DNA from: Patagioenas fasciata
Lineage: Eukaryota > Chordata > Aves > Columbiformes > Columbidae
Direction: 5' to 3'
DNA length: 64,000 nt
Assembly (NCBI RefSeq): GCF_037038585.1
Contig: NC_092541.1
Location: 9,445-73,444, forward strand
Part shown: positions 31,393 to 42,093 of the stretch, one piece after another
Position numbering within the stretch: position 1 is the stretch's first letter
Layout of the letters: every line of letters starts with the position of its first letter
Made by a program: the position numbers and the translations under genes
Notes under the pieces: generated by a model
Databases searched by the model: none
What the model saw: the letters and a program-made list of their open reading frames with translations, nothing else
What the model was told of the DNA's origin: nothing

Positions 31393-32154
31393 TGTGGCAG
31401 GATTCAAACCCCCCCTCTCTCCCCCCACCTCCTTCAATATGGAGGGAGTAGGCACATCTCCCTCTCTCTGCTCCTTGAGGCTGACAGCTTCTTTTGTTTG
31501 GCCCAGAGCACCCTGGCCAGGGCCATTAGGAGAAGGGAGTGCCGAGGCGCCAGTGAGCCGCTGGGCGCCTGTGACCAGTGTGGGGGGTGTTTGGAGGCTT
31601 CAGGGGCGCCCCACACACGGTGTGGGGGTGCAGAGAAGCTTCTAGAATGCCTACAGTCAGTTCTGATCAGCCAATAAAAACGGGACTCTCGTCGAGACTG
31701 AGCCAGTTGTTGCCGGTCTCTCGGAGCTACGAGCAAGATTCTGCTGCTGAGACCCCGCCTCCCCGGGATGGAGACCCCGCTTGCCTTGCTGCCACGTGCG
31801 TAAGTAAAACACTCGCACAATTGCGAGTGTATTATAAATTTACACTCGCGGAATCGCGAGTGTACGCTTTACCTTTATCTCTTTAAGAATAATCCAGAAA
31901 CCGGATTCAGGCGAGTGTGTACTCCTCTGGGACTCGAGGGTGGTTCCAGCATAGTTTTGGGTGAAGCCACGTGTATGTACTCTGTGGACCGCCTGTTGTA
32001 CTAGTTGTTACCCCTTAATAGTTTTCCTCAACTGATACCCGAACCTATATTTAAGTCACTTTTGGAGTGTTAAAACCCTGTTTCTCACTGGTTTAATAAA
32101 AGTTGTTTTGGACCCTGTTGTCCCTTAAATCAGCCTCGGGGTGCCTCCGTGACA
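31393..32154 (+). mobile_element. Solo LTR, 762 bp, TSD TCCTG
   Basis: The element starts TGTGGCAGG and ends CTCCGTGACA. It is flanked by a perfect 5-bp repeat TCCTG at 31388-31392 and 32155-32159. It carries a CCAATAAAAACGGG promoter-like word (about 31669), a GCGTAAGTA splice-donor-like site (31797-31805), a TATAAA (31833-31838) between two palindromes, and a polyadenylation signal AATAAA (32095-32100). No internal retroviral sequence is present, as expected after LTR-LTR recombination. The family is not identified; the end sequences and 5-bp duplication do not decide it. Confidence 0.75.
31809..31863. promoter_or_regulatory. Two palindromes flanking a TATA box in the solo LTR
   Basis: ACACTCGC/GCGAGTGT at 31809-31830 and ACACTCGCG/CGCGAGTGT at 31842-31863 form two perfect stems of 8 and 9 bp. 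TATAAA lies between them. Four copies of one half-site in alternating orientation suggest a regulatory site for a dimeric factor, or RNA stem-loops near the transcript start. Confidence 0.5.
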
Positions 32155-32159
32155 TCCTG

Positions 32160-32664
32160 TGTCCCCTCTTGCACTCTTGGGTTACCCCCTGAACTCCTGG
32201 GTCCCCTTCTGAATTCTTCGGTCCCCTCCTGAACTCCTGGGTGGGTCCTGCCCTGAACTCCTGGGTCCCCCCCCTAAACTCTTGGGTCCTTTGGGGCACT
32301 CCTGGGTTCCCCCCTGAACTCCTGAGTCATTTGGGGCACTCCTGGGTCCCTCCTGAACTCCTAGGCCCCCCCCGAACTCCTGGTTCCTTTGGGGCACTCC
32401 TGGGTCCCCTCCTAAGCTCTTAGGTCCCCTCCTGAACTCCTGGGTGGGTCCCGCCCTGAACTCCTGGGTCCCTCCTAAACTCTGGGTCCTTTGGGGCACT
32501 CCTGGGTCCCCTCCTGAACTTTTGGGTCCTTTGGGGCACTCCTGGGTCCCCTCCTGAACTCTTGGATCCTTTGGGGCACTCCTGGGTCCCCTCCCGAACT
32601 CTTGGGTCCCTTGGGGCACTCCTGGGTCCCCTCAGAACTCTTGGGTCCCTAGGGGCACTCCTGG
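32160..32664. repeat. Degenerate CTCCTGGGTCCC minisatellite, part 2
   Basis: Same repeat as 29108-31392, ending at the GTCCC target site of the ERV-L-like provirus. No gene. Confidence 0.85.
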
Positions 32665-32669
32665 GTCCC

Positions 32670-33327
32670 TGTCCTGGTTTTGTTAAAAACAAGTTTCTCT
32701 TTTAGTGAATTTGCCTGTCAGCTAAAGCCTTCATGTCAACTGCATTTTCCTGGAGAACCCAACACATGTTTTGGTTAAACCCAGCAAGGGAATGCAAACT
32801 TATTGATAAGCACGGGTGGACATCTCGCGAGAGGGGCAACGAGAAACTGGTGACTGAGAGACTGACCAACGGTGAATAACATTCCATTCACGTGAATACT
32901 TCATATAAAAGTGGGAGATCACGAGGATCTCGCCCCTTTTCCCTTTCTCCCTTTTTTCCTCATGGCCGACATTAGGAGAGGACCTTGCTGGTCGTCCCTG
33001 CGAACGGAGGCCAGTGAGAGACTGAATCCAGCTCCGGTTGGCTGCAGAGTCCAATCCAGGACTTTGGGTGCTGGCTCTGCAGTTGCTGAGACTTACAAGA
33101 TTGGTTTTGTATATTTTGTATTATTTTCTCTATTCTTATTAGTAGCATTAGTAAAACATCTTTAACTTTTCCAACTCTCTTCTCTCTGTCCTTCTTCCCC
33201 TCCCGATCGCCTGTCCTGAGTGGGAAGGGGGGAGAGGGAGGGGCAAAAGGGGGAAGTGGGGGGGAGAGGAGGTTGACAACACATCTGCCAGGGTTTGATT
33301 GTCACCCCGCAATCTTAACCCTCGACA
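32670..33327 (+). mobile_element. 5' LTR of the ERV-L-like provirus
   Basis: It is 658 bp, starts TGTCCTGGTTTTG and ends CCCTCGACA. A TATA box (TATAAAA, 32904-32910) is followed by GTGGGAGATCACGAGG. AGTAAA near 33148 could act as a variant polyadenylation signal, since no AATAAA is seen. A C/T-rich then G-rich tract precedes the end. Confidence 0.9.
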
Positions 33328-33333
33328 GATAAT

Positions 33334-33351
33334 TGGCGCCCAGCGTGGGGC
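33334..33351 (+). other. Primer-binding site, tRNA-Lys type
   Basis: TGGCGCCCAGCGTGGGGC lies six bases after the LTR. It agrees with the tRNA-Lys(1,2) primer-binding site at all but one position. The name ERV-L comes from leucine tRNA priming in the mammalian group, so a lysine primer is a noteworthy difference. Confidence 0.8.
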
Positions 33352-33496
33352 GAGAGAAAGGGGTAAATTTGGAGATTTTTGGCTTTTCTACTGCTCTGAC
33401 GTACCTTTCCATTTTCTTGGCACGGTGCCAACTCATAGAGTTGTGATACTCGCGCGTCTGTTTGCTTCGGATATTATTTAGTGGTATTAAGGCAAA

Positions 33497-34654
33497 GTGA
33501 ATTACATTGACTTAAAGATATTGTGGCATGAGTTGTATCAGTTATTTTCTACATTGTGCTCGCTGATCCCATATCTGTGTTGGTGTTTCTTTCTGAATCG
33601 AAGTATTCATTATATAACAACAAGAAACTGGACAGCGGTCATGATGATTCTGTGTGGTATGGCACTGGTTTATTTCATTGTACTGCAGCCGCTAATGAAT
33701 TTCTACTCGCTTCTGCTTTACCTTGAAAAACCTCCAGGAGAGATTAAAGAGCAGAATGGCTCTATATTTGCTAATTGGTCAAGCGAATCTTTAGAAAGGC
33801 TGACTAACAATACTTTTGTGTTTTCGCTAGGACAGTTTGCAAATGTGTTAGAGAACTTTGAATATCCTTGGAGCTTTGATAGAACTGTGATGGTGTTATC
33901 TGGTTTGCTGAATGTGTGTCAGTTCGTGTTACTGTTAAGAGAAATGAGGTTCAATAGGAGGTTTGCGTCTCTTTTTAGTCCTGAGATTTGCGGTGCGTCT
34001 TCGGAAGCTTTAGCAAAAAGCACTCCGAGCCGCTCGAGAAAAGGCAAAACAGCCAAAGCTGCTGCTGCAGCCACTGCCCCCCCAACCACGGCTTCACAGG
34101 CTGAAGCTACAGCTCCTCCGCAGAGCTCCTCTGCCAAGGTCGCTGCAGATAACGTTACCTCTCCAGCCTCAAAGGCTGACAAGGCAGCCCCCCCGCCTTC
34201 ACACACTGGGCACTGTTGCTGCTGTAACCACAGCAATCACTGTGACAGTCATTCAGACTCTGGAAATGAATCAAATGATGGTGAACCCATATCAGCATCA
34301 GTTGCTGGTTGTAAGAAAGTCACTAGAAAGACCACCCGTGCAGCAGGTGATGGCACAGGGCCAACATCAACCCAAGGGGCATCATCATCAGGACAGGGTG
34401 GAGATGAAGTGACCACCACTCGGTCCTTTTCTCCAGGTGAGCTGAGAGATCTGCGAAAAGACTTCAGTCGTCGTGAAGGCGAGAATATTTTAACCTGGCT
34501 GCTGCGATGCTGGGACAGTGGGGCAGAAACAATTGAATTAGAAGGTGGTGAAGCCAGGCAGCTGGGATCTCTGTCAAAGGATTCCACCATTGATAGGGCA
34601 ATTTCAAGAGAGTCTAATGCCTCTACTCTCTGGACCCGACTCCTGCAGCTATGA
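33497..34654 (+). pseudogene. gag: ERV-L-like Gag, N-terminal part
   Basis: A 385-codon frame. No ATG precedes residue 49; the frame opens with GTG after an upstream TAA, so the true start is unclear. Residues 13-33, 45-76 and 131-147 are strongly hydrophobic, like membrane segments. Residues 175-235 are low-complexity Ala/Pro/Ser. Residues 236-252 form an unusual His/Cys cluster (HCCCCNHSNHCDSH). The last 90 residues (ELRDLRKDF, LTWLLRCWDSGA, ARQLGSL) belong to the conserved ERV-L Gag core. The core then continues in a different frame at 34651, where the stop and the next ATG overlap (ATGA). This is most simply an indel. Confidence 0.8.
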
Positions 34655-35367
34655 AAGTCAGATTTCCCTACAAGGAAGATTGTATATCCAAGTTAGGAAA
34701 ATGGAATACTATGGAGAGAGGTATCCAGTTCCTGAGAGAATTAGCCGTGCGAGAGATCATCTATCTAGGACCAAACAGCCAAGAGGGGACAGACCCAGAT
34801 AGAATCAATTGTACAAAATCTATGTGGCGCAGATTTGTACAAAGTGCACCACCTGCATATGCTAAGTCATTGGCAGGAATGGTCTGGTCGGCTAGAGGTG
34901 CACAAGAAATTAATGAAGTGATTGAGCAGCTCCGGTACTTTGAGGACAGCCTTGCTGGTTCTCTACGGGCTTGTGTCTCCGCTGTGGAGAAACTGTGTGA
35001 AAAATCTGATGACCGGTTTGAAAAGCTGTTGCAAGAAATCCAAGAGCTCAGAGCAGACTCGTACCGTTCACGACCTGCACAAACCTATGTTTCAGCTGTT
35101 AGGAGAAGGCGTTTCCAATCTTGAGAGAGAGGGCAGAGACAGCCCACAAAAAGAGGTTCACTGTGGTTCTTCCTACATGAGCAGGGAGAAAACATGAATA
35201 AGTGGCATGGAAGGCCGACCTCAGAACTTCAGGAACGAGTACGTGAGATAAAAGGAAAAACTCCTAGGAAGGTGGCTGCTCCAGTTTACAAAAGGAGCAG
35301 AAGAGATTCTGATGCTCTTGAAGGAACCTCTAATTCACACCCAGAGACTGTGCAAAACAGGAATTAG
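34651..35367 (+). pseudogene. gag: ERV-L-like Gag, C-terminal part
   Basis: It continues the Gag core one frame over: KWNTMERGIQFLRELAVREI, then a coiled-coil-like stretch rich in Glu/Lys/Leu (VEKLCEKSDDRFEKLLQEIQ). An in-frame TGA at 35122 interrupts it; TGA in place of CGA at a CpG is a plausible decay mutation. The frame then stays open to TAG at 35365-35367, probably the original Gag stop. Protease follows in the same frame, so the layout fits stop-codon readthrough as in gammaretroviruses. No CCHC zinc knuckle is seen. Confidence 0.75.
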
Positions 35368-35880
35368 AGGCGCCCTGCCTCCAACCAGGTGGAGGAAAGG
35401 GATAACAGAGTCTATTGGACTGTACAAATACAATGGCCTGGTACAACACAACCCCAGGAGTACAAAGCTTTAGTGGACACTGGTGCTCAGTGCACAATAA
35501 TTCCTTCTGATTATAAAGGAACGCAATCCATCAATATTGTTGGAGTGACTGGGGGATCCCAGGAGCTGACTGTTGTAGAGGCTGAAGTGAGCCTAACTGG
35601 AAAAAACTGGCAAAAGCATCCCATTGTGACTGGTCCAGATGCTCCGTGCATCCTTGGCATAGACTACCTCAGGAGAGGGTATTTTAAGGACCCAAAAGGG
35701 TATAGGTGGGCATTTGGTATAGCAGCTGTGGACACTGAGAAAATTGAACAGCTGTCTGATTTGCCTGGTCTTTCAGATGACCCTTCTGTTGTAGGACTGC
35801 TGAGGGTTGACGATCAGCAGTGCCAATTGCTACCACGACGGTGCATCGCCAGCAATATCGCACCAATCGAGACTCTTTGA
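35368..35880 (+). pseudogene. pro: Retroviral aspartic protease
   Basis: In frame with gag after the TAG. The catalytic motif ALVDTGAQCT is intact, with Asp at 35476-35478. ILGIDYL downstream matches the second conserved protease motif. The active enzyme is a dimer that cleaves Gag-Pol. Near 35820-35830 the homologous reading shifts to another frame and leads into RT, so pro and pol are now disconnected. The last dozen codons of this frame are out of register. Confidence 0.8.
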
Positions 35881-36973
35881 TTCCTATCCAGAAGCTGATC
35901 CGTCAGTTGGAAAGCCAGGGTGTGATCAGTAAGACTCGCTCACCTTTTAACAGCCCAATCTGGCCAGTGCGTAAGTCTAGTGACGAGTGGAGACTAACTG
36001 TAGACTATCGTGGCCTGAATGAAGTTACAGCACACTGAGTGCTGCTGTGCCTGACATGCTAGAACTGCAATTTGAACTGGAGTCAAAGGCAGTGAAGTGC
36101 GATGCTACAATTGACATTGCTAATGCATTTTTCTCTATTCCTGCAGCAGCAGAGTGCAGGCCGCAGTTTGCTTTCACCTGGAGGGGCATCCAGTACACAT
36201 GGAATCGCTTGCCCCAGGGGTGGAAACACAGTCCTACCATCTGCCATGGGCTGATCCAGACCACGCTGGAGCAAGGTGAAGCTCCAGAGCACTTGCAATA
36301 TATTGATGACATCATCGTATGGGGCGACACAGCGAAAGAAGTCTTCGAGAAAGGTGAGAGAATAATTCATATTCTTTTGGATGCTGGTTTTGCCATAAAA
36401 CGAAGCAAGGTCAAGGGACCTGCACGAGAGATCCAGTTTTTAGGAATAAAATGGCAAGATGGCCGTCGTCAGATCCCAATGGAGGTGATCAACAAAACTG
36501 CAGCAATGTCTCCACCTACTAATAAAAAGGAGACACAGACTTTCTTGGGCGTTGTAGGTTTTTGGAGAATGCACATTCCTGACTACAGCCACATTGTGAG
36601 CCCTCTCTATCGAGTGACTCGTAAAAAGAACCAATTTGAGTGGGGCCCTGAACAACGACAAGCCTTTGAACAAATGAAGCGTGAGATAACTCATGCGGTG
36701 GCCCTTGGACCAGTCCGAACTGGAGTAGACGTTAAAAATGTGCTCTACACCGCAGCCGGAGATAATGGACTTACCTGGAGCCTCTGGCAGAAAGCACCAG
36801 GAGAAACCCGAGGTCGACCCTTAGGTTTTTGGAGTCGAGGATACAAAGGATCTGAGGCCAACTGTACTGCAACTGAAAAGGAGAGACTGGCAGCATATGA
36901 AGGAGTTCGAGCTGCTTCAGAAGTGATCGGCACTGAAGCACAGCTCCTCCTGCACCTCGACTGCCGGTGCTGA
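35820..36973 (+). pseudogene. pol: Reverse transcriptase with one frameshift
   Basis: The fingers region reads in one frame to a TGA at 36036-36038 (FNSPIWPVRK, WRLTVDYRGLNEV). It then resumes one frame over from about 36039 (ELESKAVKCDATIDIANAFF, LPQGWKHSPTICHG). The polymerase motif YIDD (36299-36310) is intact and followed by IIVWG, typical of ERV-L. The connection domain (GFWRMHIPDYSHIVSPLY) is present. The frame ends early at 36973, where ERV-L pol should continue. The enzyme made cDNA from viral RNA; this copy is inactive because of the shift. Confidence 0.85.
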
Positions 36974-37515
36974 GCTGGGTGTTCAAAGGGACGGTTCCCT
37001 CTCCACATCATGCAACCGAAGTTACATGGAGTAAATGGATTGCACTGATCACGCAATGAGCTCGGATTGGAAGTCCCAACCGTCCAGGGATATTAGAAGT
37101 GATTACACACTGGCCAGAAAGCAAAGACTTTGGGATGTCTGCAGATGAGGAGGAAGTAAAACGTGCTGAAGAAGCACCACCATATAATCCGCTTTCAGAG
37201 ACTGATAAGCAGTGTGCACTGTTCACAGGTGGATCCTGTCGTCTGTAGGAAAACATCGAAGGTGAAAGCTGCTGTGTGGAGTCCCACACGACAAGTTACA
37301 GAAGCCACTGAAGGACAAGGTGAATCCAGTCAGTTTGCAGCAGTGAAAGCCATCCAGCTGGCTTTGGACATTGCCGAACGAGAGAAGTGGCCAATGCTTT
37401 GTCTCTATACTGACTCATGGATGGGAGCAAATGCCTTGTGGGGGTGGCTACGGCAATGGAAGAAAAGTAACTGGCAGCGCAGAGGTGAAACCATTGGGAA
37501 CCACGCTGTGGGAAG
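36974..37515 (+). pseudogene. pol: RNase H domain, frameshifted and with lost active-site acids
   Basis: Frames break several times between 36974 and 37260. At about 37220-37240 the sequence reads LFTGGSCR, where retroviral RNases H have Asp before Gly-Ser. Further on, SSQFAAVKAIQLAL has Ala where the catalytic Glu is expected, whereas the third acid in LYTDSW is kept. Thus at least two catalytic residues are gone besides the frameshifts. The domain ends in WQRRGE and then changes frame again into integrase. Confidence 0.75.
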
Positions 37516-38552
37516 ACATTGCTGCTCGGCTGGAGAGCCTGCCTGGGGAAGTTGGTCATGTAGATGCTCATGTGCCTAAAAGTCAAGCCACCGAGGAACA
37601 TCGAAACAACCAACAAGCGGATCAAGCTGCTAAGATTAAAGTAGCTGAGGTGGACTTGGACTGGCAACATAAAGGTGAACTTTTCCTAGCTCGGTGGGCC
37701 CATGGTGCTTCAGGGCATCAAGGTAGAGATGCAACATGAAAATGGGCTCGTGATCGAGGGGTGGATTTAACTATGGACACTGTTTCACAGGTTATTCATG
37801 AATGTGAAACTTGCGCCGAAATCAAACAAGCAAAACGGTTAAAGCCTGTATGGTATGGGGGGCGATGGTTAAAGTGTAAGTATGGAGAAGCTTGGCAGAT
37901 TGATTATATTACACTTCCACAAACACGTCAAGGTAAGCGTTATGTACTTACAATGGTGGAAGCAACCACCGGATGGTTGGAAACATCTGCCGTACCTCAT
38001 GCTACAGCCCGAAATACCATCTTGGGCCTTGAGAAGCAAGTCCTTTGGTGGCACGGTACGCCAGAAAGAATTGAATCAGACTATGGTACTCATTTCAAAA
38101 ACAGTATTATAGACAATTGGGCCAAAGAACATGGTATTGAGTGGGTATATCATATTCCATATCATGCACCAGCCTCTGGGAAAACTGAAAGGTGCAATGG
38201 TTTGTTAAAAACTACACTAAAGGCACTTGGTGGTGGAACCTTTAAAAACTGGGATTCACATTTAGCAAAAGCCACTTGGTTGGGCAACACCAGGGGATCA
38301 ACCAATCGAGCCGGGCCTGCCCAATCAGAAATTCTATGGACTGTGGAAGGAGATAAAGTCCCTGTAGTACACATGGAAAATATGTTAGGAAAGGCAGTCT
38401 GGGTTCCTCCTGCCTCAGGCACAGGCAAACCTATTCGTGGGATTGTTTTTGCCCAGGGACCTGGCAGCACCTGGTGGGTGATGCTTAAGGATGGAGAAGT
38501 TCGGTGTGCACCTCAAGGGGATTTGATTTTAGATGAAAATACGCAATACTGA
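37516..38552 (+). pseudogene. pol: Integrase with one in-frame stop
   Basis: The zinc-binding domain has HGASGH and, later, CETC, but TGA at 37737-37739 falls between them. The catalytic core keeps all three acids: Asp at 37902 (WQIDYI), Asp at 38079 (ESDYGTHF, Tyr where Asn is usual) and Glu at 38187 (GKTERCNG). This gives D-58-D-35-E spacing. The C-terminal domain (VWVPPASG to PQGDLILDEN) ends at 38552. It inserted viral DNA with 5-bp target duplications, which fits the flanks seen. There is no dUTPase and no env after it. Confidence 0.85.
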
Positions 38553-38913
38553 ACTGTACGATGTGAATTGCCGCACTAACAATGTTTAATAAGTGTCTTT
38601 CAGATCAAGACAATGGTGATGAAACCAGCGCTGGCTTCTTCGAGTGGCGCCCGACACCTTCTTTGAAGTTGGTGTCCTTAACCCACCAACAGGGGTCATG
38701 AGATGCACTTGGACCATTTTCCCTGCCCTGGGAGACTGTGGTGACAAAATGAACTTAATGAACTTTTCAAAGGATGGTCCACTGATTAATTACTCCTGTG
38801 TATATATGTACATATATATATATATATAGTAGTAGTGATTAATTAGATTGTATTGATAGATTGTATTGATAAGGTTTAAGTATTCAGTGAATGTCATATT
38901 ATAAGGGGTGGAA
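38553..38913 (+). other. 3' untranslated region and polypurine tract
   Basis: No coding region. It holds an AT repeat (ATATATATATAT near 38815) and ends with the purine-rich AAGGGGTGGAA (38903-38913) directly before the 3' LTR, the expected plus-strand primer. Confidence 0.8.
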
Positions 38914-39563
38914 TGTCCTGGTTTAGTTAAAAACAAGTTTCTCTTTTAGTGAATTTGCCTGTCAGCTAAAGCCTTCATGTCAGCTGCATTTTCCTGGAGA
39001 ACCAGACACATGTTTTGGTTAAACCTAGCAATGGAATGGAAACTTATTGATAAGCACGGATGGACATCTCGCCAGGGGGGCAACGAGAAACTGGTGATCG
39101 AGAGACTGACCAACGGTGTATAACATTCCATTCACGTGAATACTTCATATAAAAGTGGGAGATCACGAGGATCTCGCCCCTTTTCCCTTTTTTTCCTCAT
39201 GGCCGACATTAGGAGAGGACCTTGCTGGTCGTCCCTGCAAACGGAGGCCAGTGAGAGACTGAATCCAGCTCCGGTTGGCTGCAGAGTCCAATCCAGGACT
39301 TTGGGTGCTGGCTCTGCAGTAGCTGAGACTTACAAGATTGGTTTTGTATATTTTGTATTATTTTCTCTGTTCTTATTAGTAGCGTTAGTAAAACATCTTT
39401 AACTTTTCCAACTCTCTTCTCTCTGTCCTTCTTCCCCTCCCGATCGCCTGTCCTGAGTGGGAAGGGGGAGAGGGAGGGGAAAAAGGGGGAAGTGGGGGGG
39501 AGAGGAGGTTAACAATACATCTGCCAGGGTTTGATTGTCACCCCGCAATCCTAACCCTCGACA
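38914..39563 (+). mobile_element. 3' LTR of the ERV-L-like provirus
   Basis: It is 650 bp, TGTCCTGGTTTAG to CCCTCGACA, colinear with the 5' LTR. The TATAAAA box is kept. Differences include loss of several bases of a CCCTTT repeat near 39190. Confidence 0.9.
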
Positions 39564-39568
39564 GTCCC

Positions 39569-40075
39569 CTCAGAACTCTTGGGTCCCTTGGGGCACTCCT
39601 GGGTCTCCCCTGAACACTTGAGTCCTTTGGGGCACTCCTGGGTCCCCTCTGAACTCTTGGGTCCCCCCCCTCAACTCTTGTTGGGGCACTCCTCCATCCT
39701 TTGGCGCGCTCTTGGGTCCGTCCTGAACTCCTGGGTCCTCTCCTGAACTCTTCAGTCCTCTGGTGCACTCCTGGGTGCACCCTGAACTCCTAGGTCCTTT
39801 GGGGCCCTCCTGGGTCCCTCCCAAACTCTTGGGTCCCTCCCAAACTCTTGGGTCGTTTGGGGTCCTTCAGGGTTGCCCCCTGAACTCCTGGATCCTTTGG
39901 GGCACTCTCGGGTCCCTCCCAACCACTTGGGTCCCCTCCTGAACTCCTGGGTCCCCTCTTGAACTCCTGAATCCTTTGGGGCACTCTTGGGTCCCTCGGG
40001 GCACTCCTGGGTTCCCCCCCTGAACTCCTGGGTCCTTTGGGGCACTCCTGGGTTCCCTCCTACACTCCTGGTCCC
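39569..40075. repeat. Degenerate CTCCTGGGTCCC minisatellite, part 3
   Basis: Same repeat as 29108-31392, resuming after the provirus and ending where the duplicated block begins at TGCAAAACCCCGG. Confidence 0.85.
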
Positions 40076-40928
40076 TGCAAAACCCCGGCCCGAGGGCCGC
40101 CCGCGTCCGAACCTTGGTGACGAACGTCGCCTTGCGGAGCGGCCGGGACCGGGGAAAAAAAAACCCGGTCGGGGGAAAAAAAAAAAGAAAAAAAATCCCC
40201 CGGCTGGGGTTTCTTTTATTCTCTTTGGAATTTTAAAAGTACCTGTAAAGAAAAAACCATTAACCTGCCAGGACGACGCCCACGATCCCACCGACGTCAC
40301 TCGGTTTCGGGTGGTCGACCGGGGCGCAGCTGACCGAGAGCGGCGCTAGATGGCTTGCGCTGCGGCGGAATGTAATGGCGAGGGACGGTATTGCTTACTA
40401 AGTGGACAGAATAGGCCAAGCAAATTCAGCTGAAACTTGATTCGGAGCGATTTCTACGTGGACAGGAGACGCCAAAGGCTACAGGGAAGTCTTTCCGTCG
40501 AGTCGTGAGGTTTGGATCGGACTGGACCCCCTCGCTTTCTAAACTCCTCTGTGGACGGGAGCCCGGGTGGGGCTGGATCCGAACTCAGCCCCGCGCTGGA
40601 TCTACGGTTGGTTTCCCGGACGTACAGGGGATAGGCGAAACGCCTAAGATACAGTCCTTTGGCCATATATAAATATAGTATGTGCACACCTGATTCCTTA
40701 TATCGCTCAGCCTGAATTTCTGAATTGCATCGCTCTATACCTCAGCATCTCTACCTCCCTTCCAGAGGCATGACGATGCTTGGGTCGCGGTCTACGTCCT
40801 CGGTCTTTCGGAGCAAACTCCTGGGCAAAATCCATGTAAATAACTTGGCGAATACAGCGGTACTGCGGGAAGGCTGACTGGAGCTGCCGCTTCTGCTGAG
40901 GTCCCGGCCGAGCGTGGAAATCCCTGGG

Positions 40929-40961
40929 TATTTATACCCTTACAAACTATTCACCCGCCCC
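40929..40961 (-). promoter_or_regulatory. Second copy of the telomere-directed TATA/GC-box promoter
   Basis: TATAAATA (40929-40936 on minus) and GGGGCGGGTG (40952-40961 on minus) are unchanged from the distal copy, with the same spacing, although surrounding CpG sites have decayed. Confidence 0.45.
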
Positions 40962-41762
40962 TCTACGCTGCGATTCGGTCCGATAGCGATAGCCGAGTCT
41001 CCGGTCTTCTCGCTTCCGGGCGGATCCTTTGCGCCGACCTCGCGCCGGACTTGGCTCTGCGCGGCCGTAGATTCGGTTTACGGTCCGTGGGAGCGTCCCG
41101 ACGGCCTCGAACGTGGCGTTTTCGGCGACGGAAGCCTACTCCTGCAGGAACGTGTAAAGCGCGCCTTACGGGATGGGTGACGATCGGAGTCTGTAGCTGC
41201 TTTTGTTACCGTCGAGTAAAGGCTATAATTATGAGTGCTACATAGCCTAATAAAACGCCTTGTTATAAGTGAGTCGTGTTCACAATGTAGTCCCCTGCAA
41301 AAAAAAAATACAAAAAGATTTCATTAAAACAGCCTTTGTCTATGAAATAACAGCACACCACAGAAAACACTAGTCAACAATGGTCTCTGTAACAACTGCA
41401 AAACACCACTAAAAGGACTTACAACTCCCCTGCCCCCAGCTACTGCGTCCCAGATGACTACTGGCTACTCATTTTAACACGTCAACAGATTAACCCTGGA
41501 CTCCTAGAGCTCACTCCACCCGCCCCTGACTTCACACCGCCGGGCAGAGCAGCTCCGAGCCGAATGCGCACGTGCGCAGACCAACGCGCCACAGAACGTT
41601 ACAGACGACATCATGTCAACAACACCAACAACACCCAACGATGGCAACAACTCCCAAGCACAGAGGCATTGATCAAAAGAACCTGCAGGGGGGTAGTGGT
41701 GTGGCGAGGAGCCTCCACTGCAACCCCAGAAAACAAAGGAGCCGAACGTCACAGCCCCTTAT

Positions 41763-41898
41763 GAGACGGCGGCACTGGAGCACACACACGCAGAGACGGC
41801 GGCACTGGCGCACACACACGCAGAGACGGCGGCACTGGCACACACACACGCAGAGACGGCGGCACTGGCACACACACACGCAGAGGACACGGCGGCGC
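41763..41898. repeat. Short GAGACGGCGG minisatellite, proximal unit 1
   Basis: Four copies of a roughly 30-bp GAGACGGCGGCACTGG unit with CACACACACGCA tails; counterpart of 15016-15152. Confidence 0.8.
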
Positions 41899-42070
41899 TA
41901 CTTAAAAACTTCAAGATGCTGGGAAGAAGTGCCAGTCCCTTAGACTGGAGTGGTACAGAGCAGAGCTGCTGATGCAGCCCAGAACTACACCATAAAACAC
42001 AACTGAGCAGAAACATCCAAAATGCAAAAACCATTCACACTTTCAGCTACTGATACAATAAAACTGGGAC

Positions 42071-42093
42071 CCAATTGGCGCTACGCCAATTGG
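42071..42093. promoter_or_regulatory. CCAATTGGCG dyad, proximal copies
   Basis: The same perfect 10-bp dyad as 15329-15351; a second is at 42391-42413. Both lie within the roughly 320-bp sub-repeat at 41902-42700. Confidence 0.5.

Larger units (their letters stand above)
32665..39568 (+). mobile_element. Env-less ERV-L-like provirus with 5-bp TSD
   Basis: The element is complete in layout: 5' LTR 32670-33327, primer-binding site, gag, protease, RT/RNase H, integrase, polypurine tract and 3' LTR 38914-39563. The 5-bp target duplication GTCCC is perfect (32665-32669 and 39564-39568). GTCCC is also a word of the host minisatellite, so chance cannot be fully excluded. There are only about 360 bases between the integrase stop and the 3' LTR, so there is no env. 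The pol sequence (YIDDIIVWG, WFLGIKW-type context) and lack of env match class III ERV-L. Several frameshifts and stops make it defective. The two LTRs look closely similar, with small indels. Confidence 0.9.

Noticed and set aside
34645-34660. Programmed frameshift between the two Gag halves
   Set aside because: There is no slippery heptamer before the ATGA overlap, and the break falls inside a conserved core, so a simple indel is more likely.
38553-38913. Possible env or dUTPase after integrase
   Set aside because: Only about 360 bases remain before the 3' LTR, without a coding frame.
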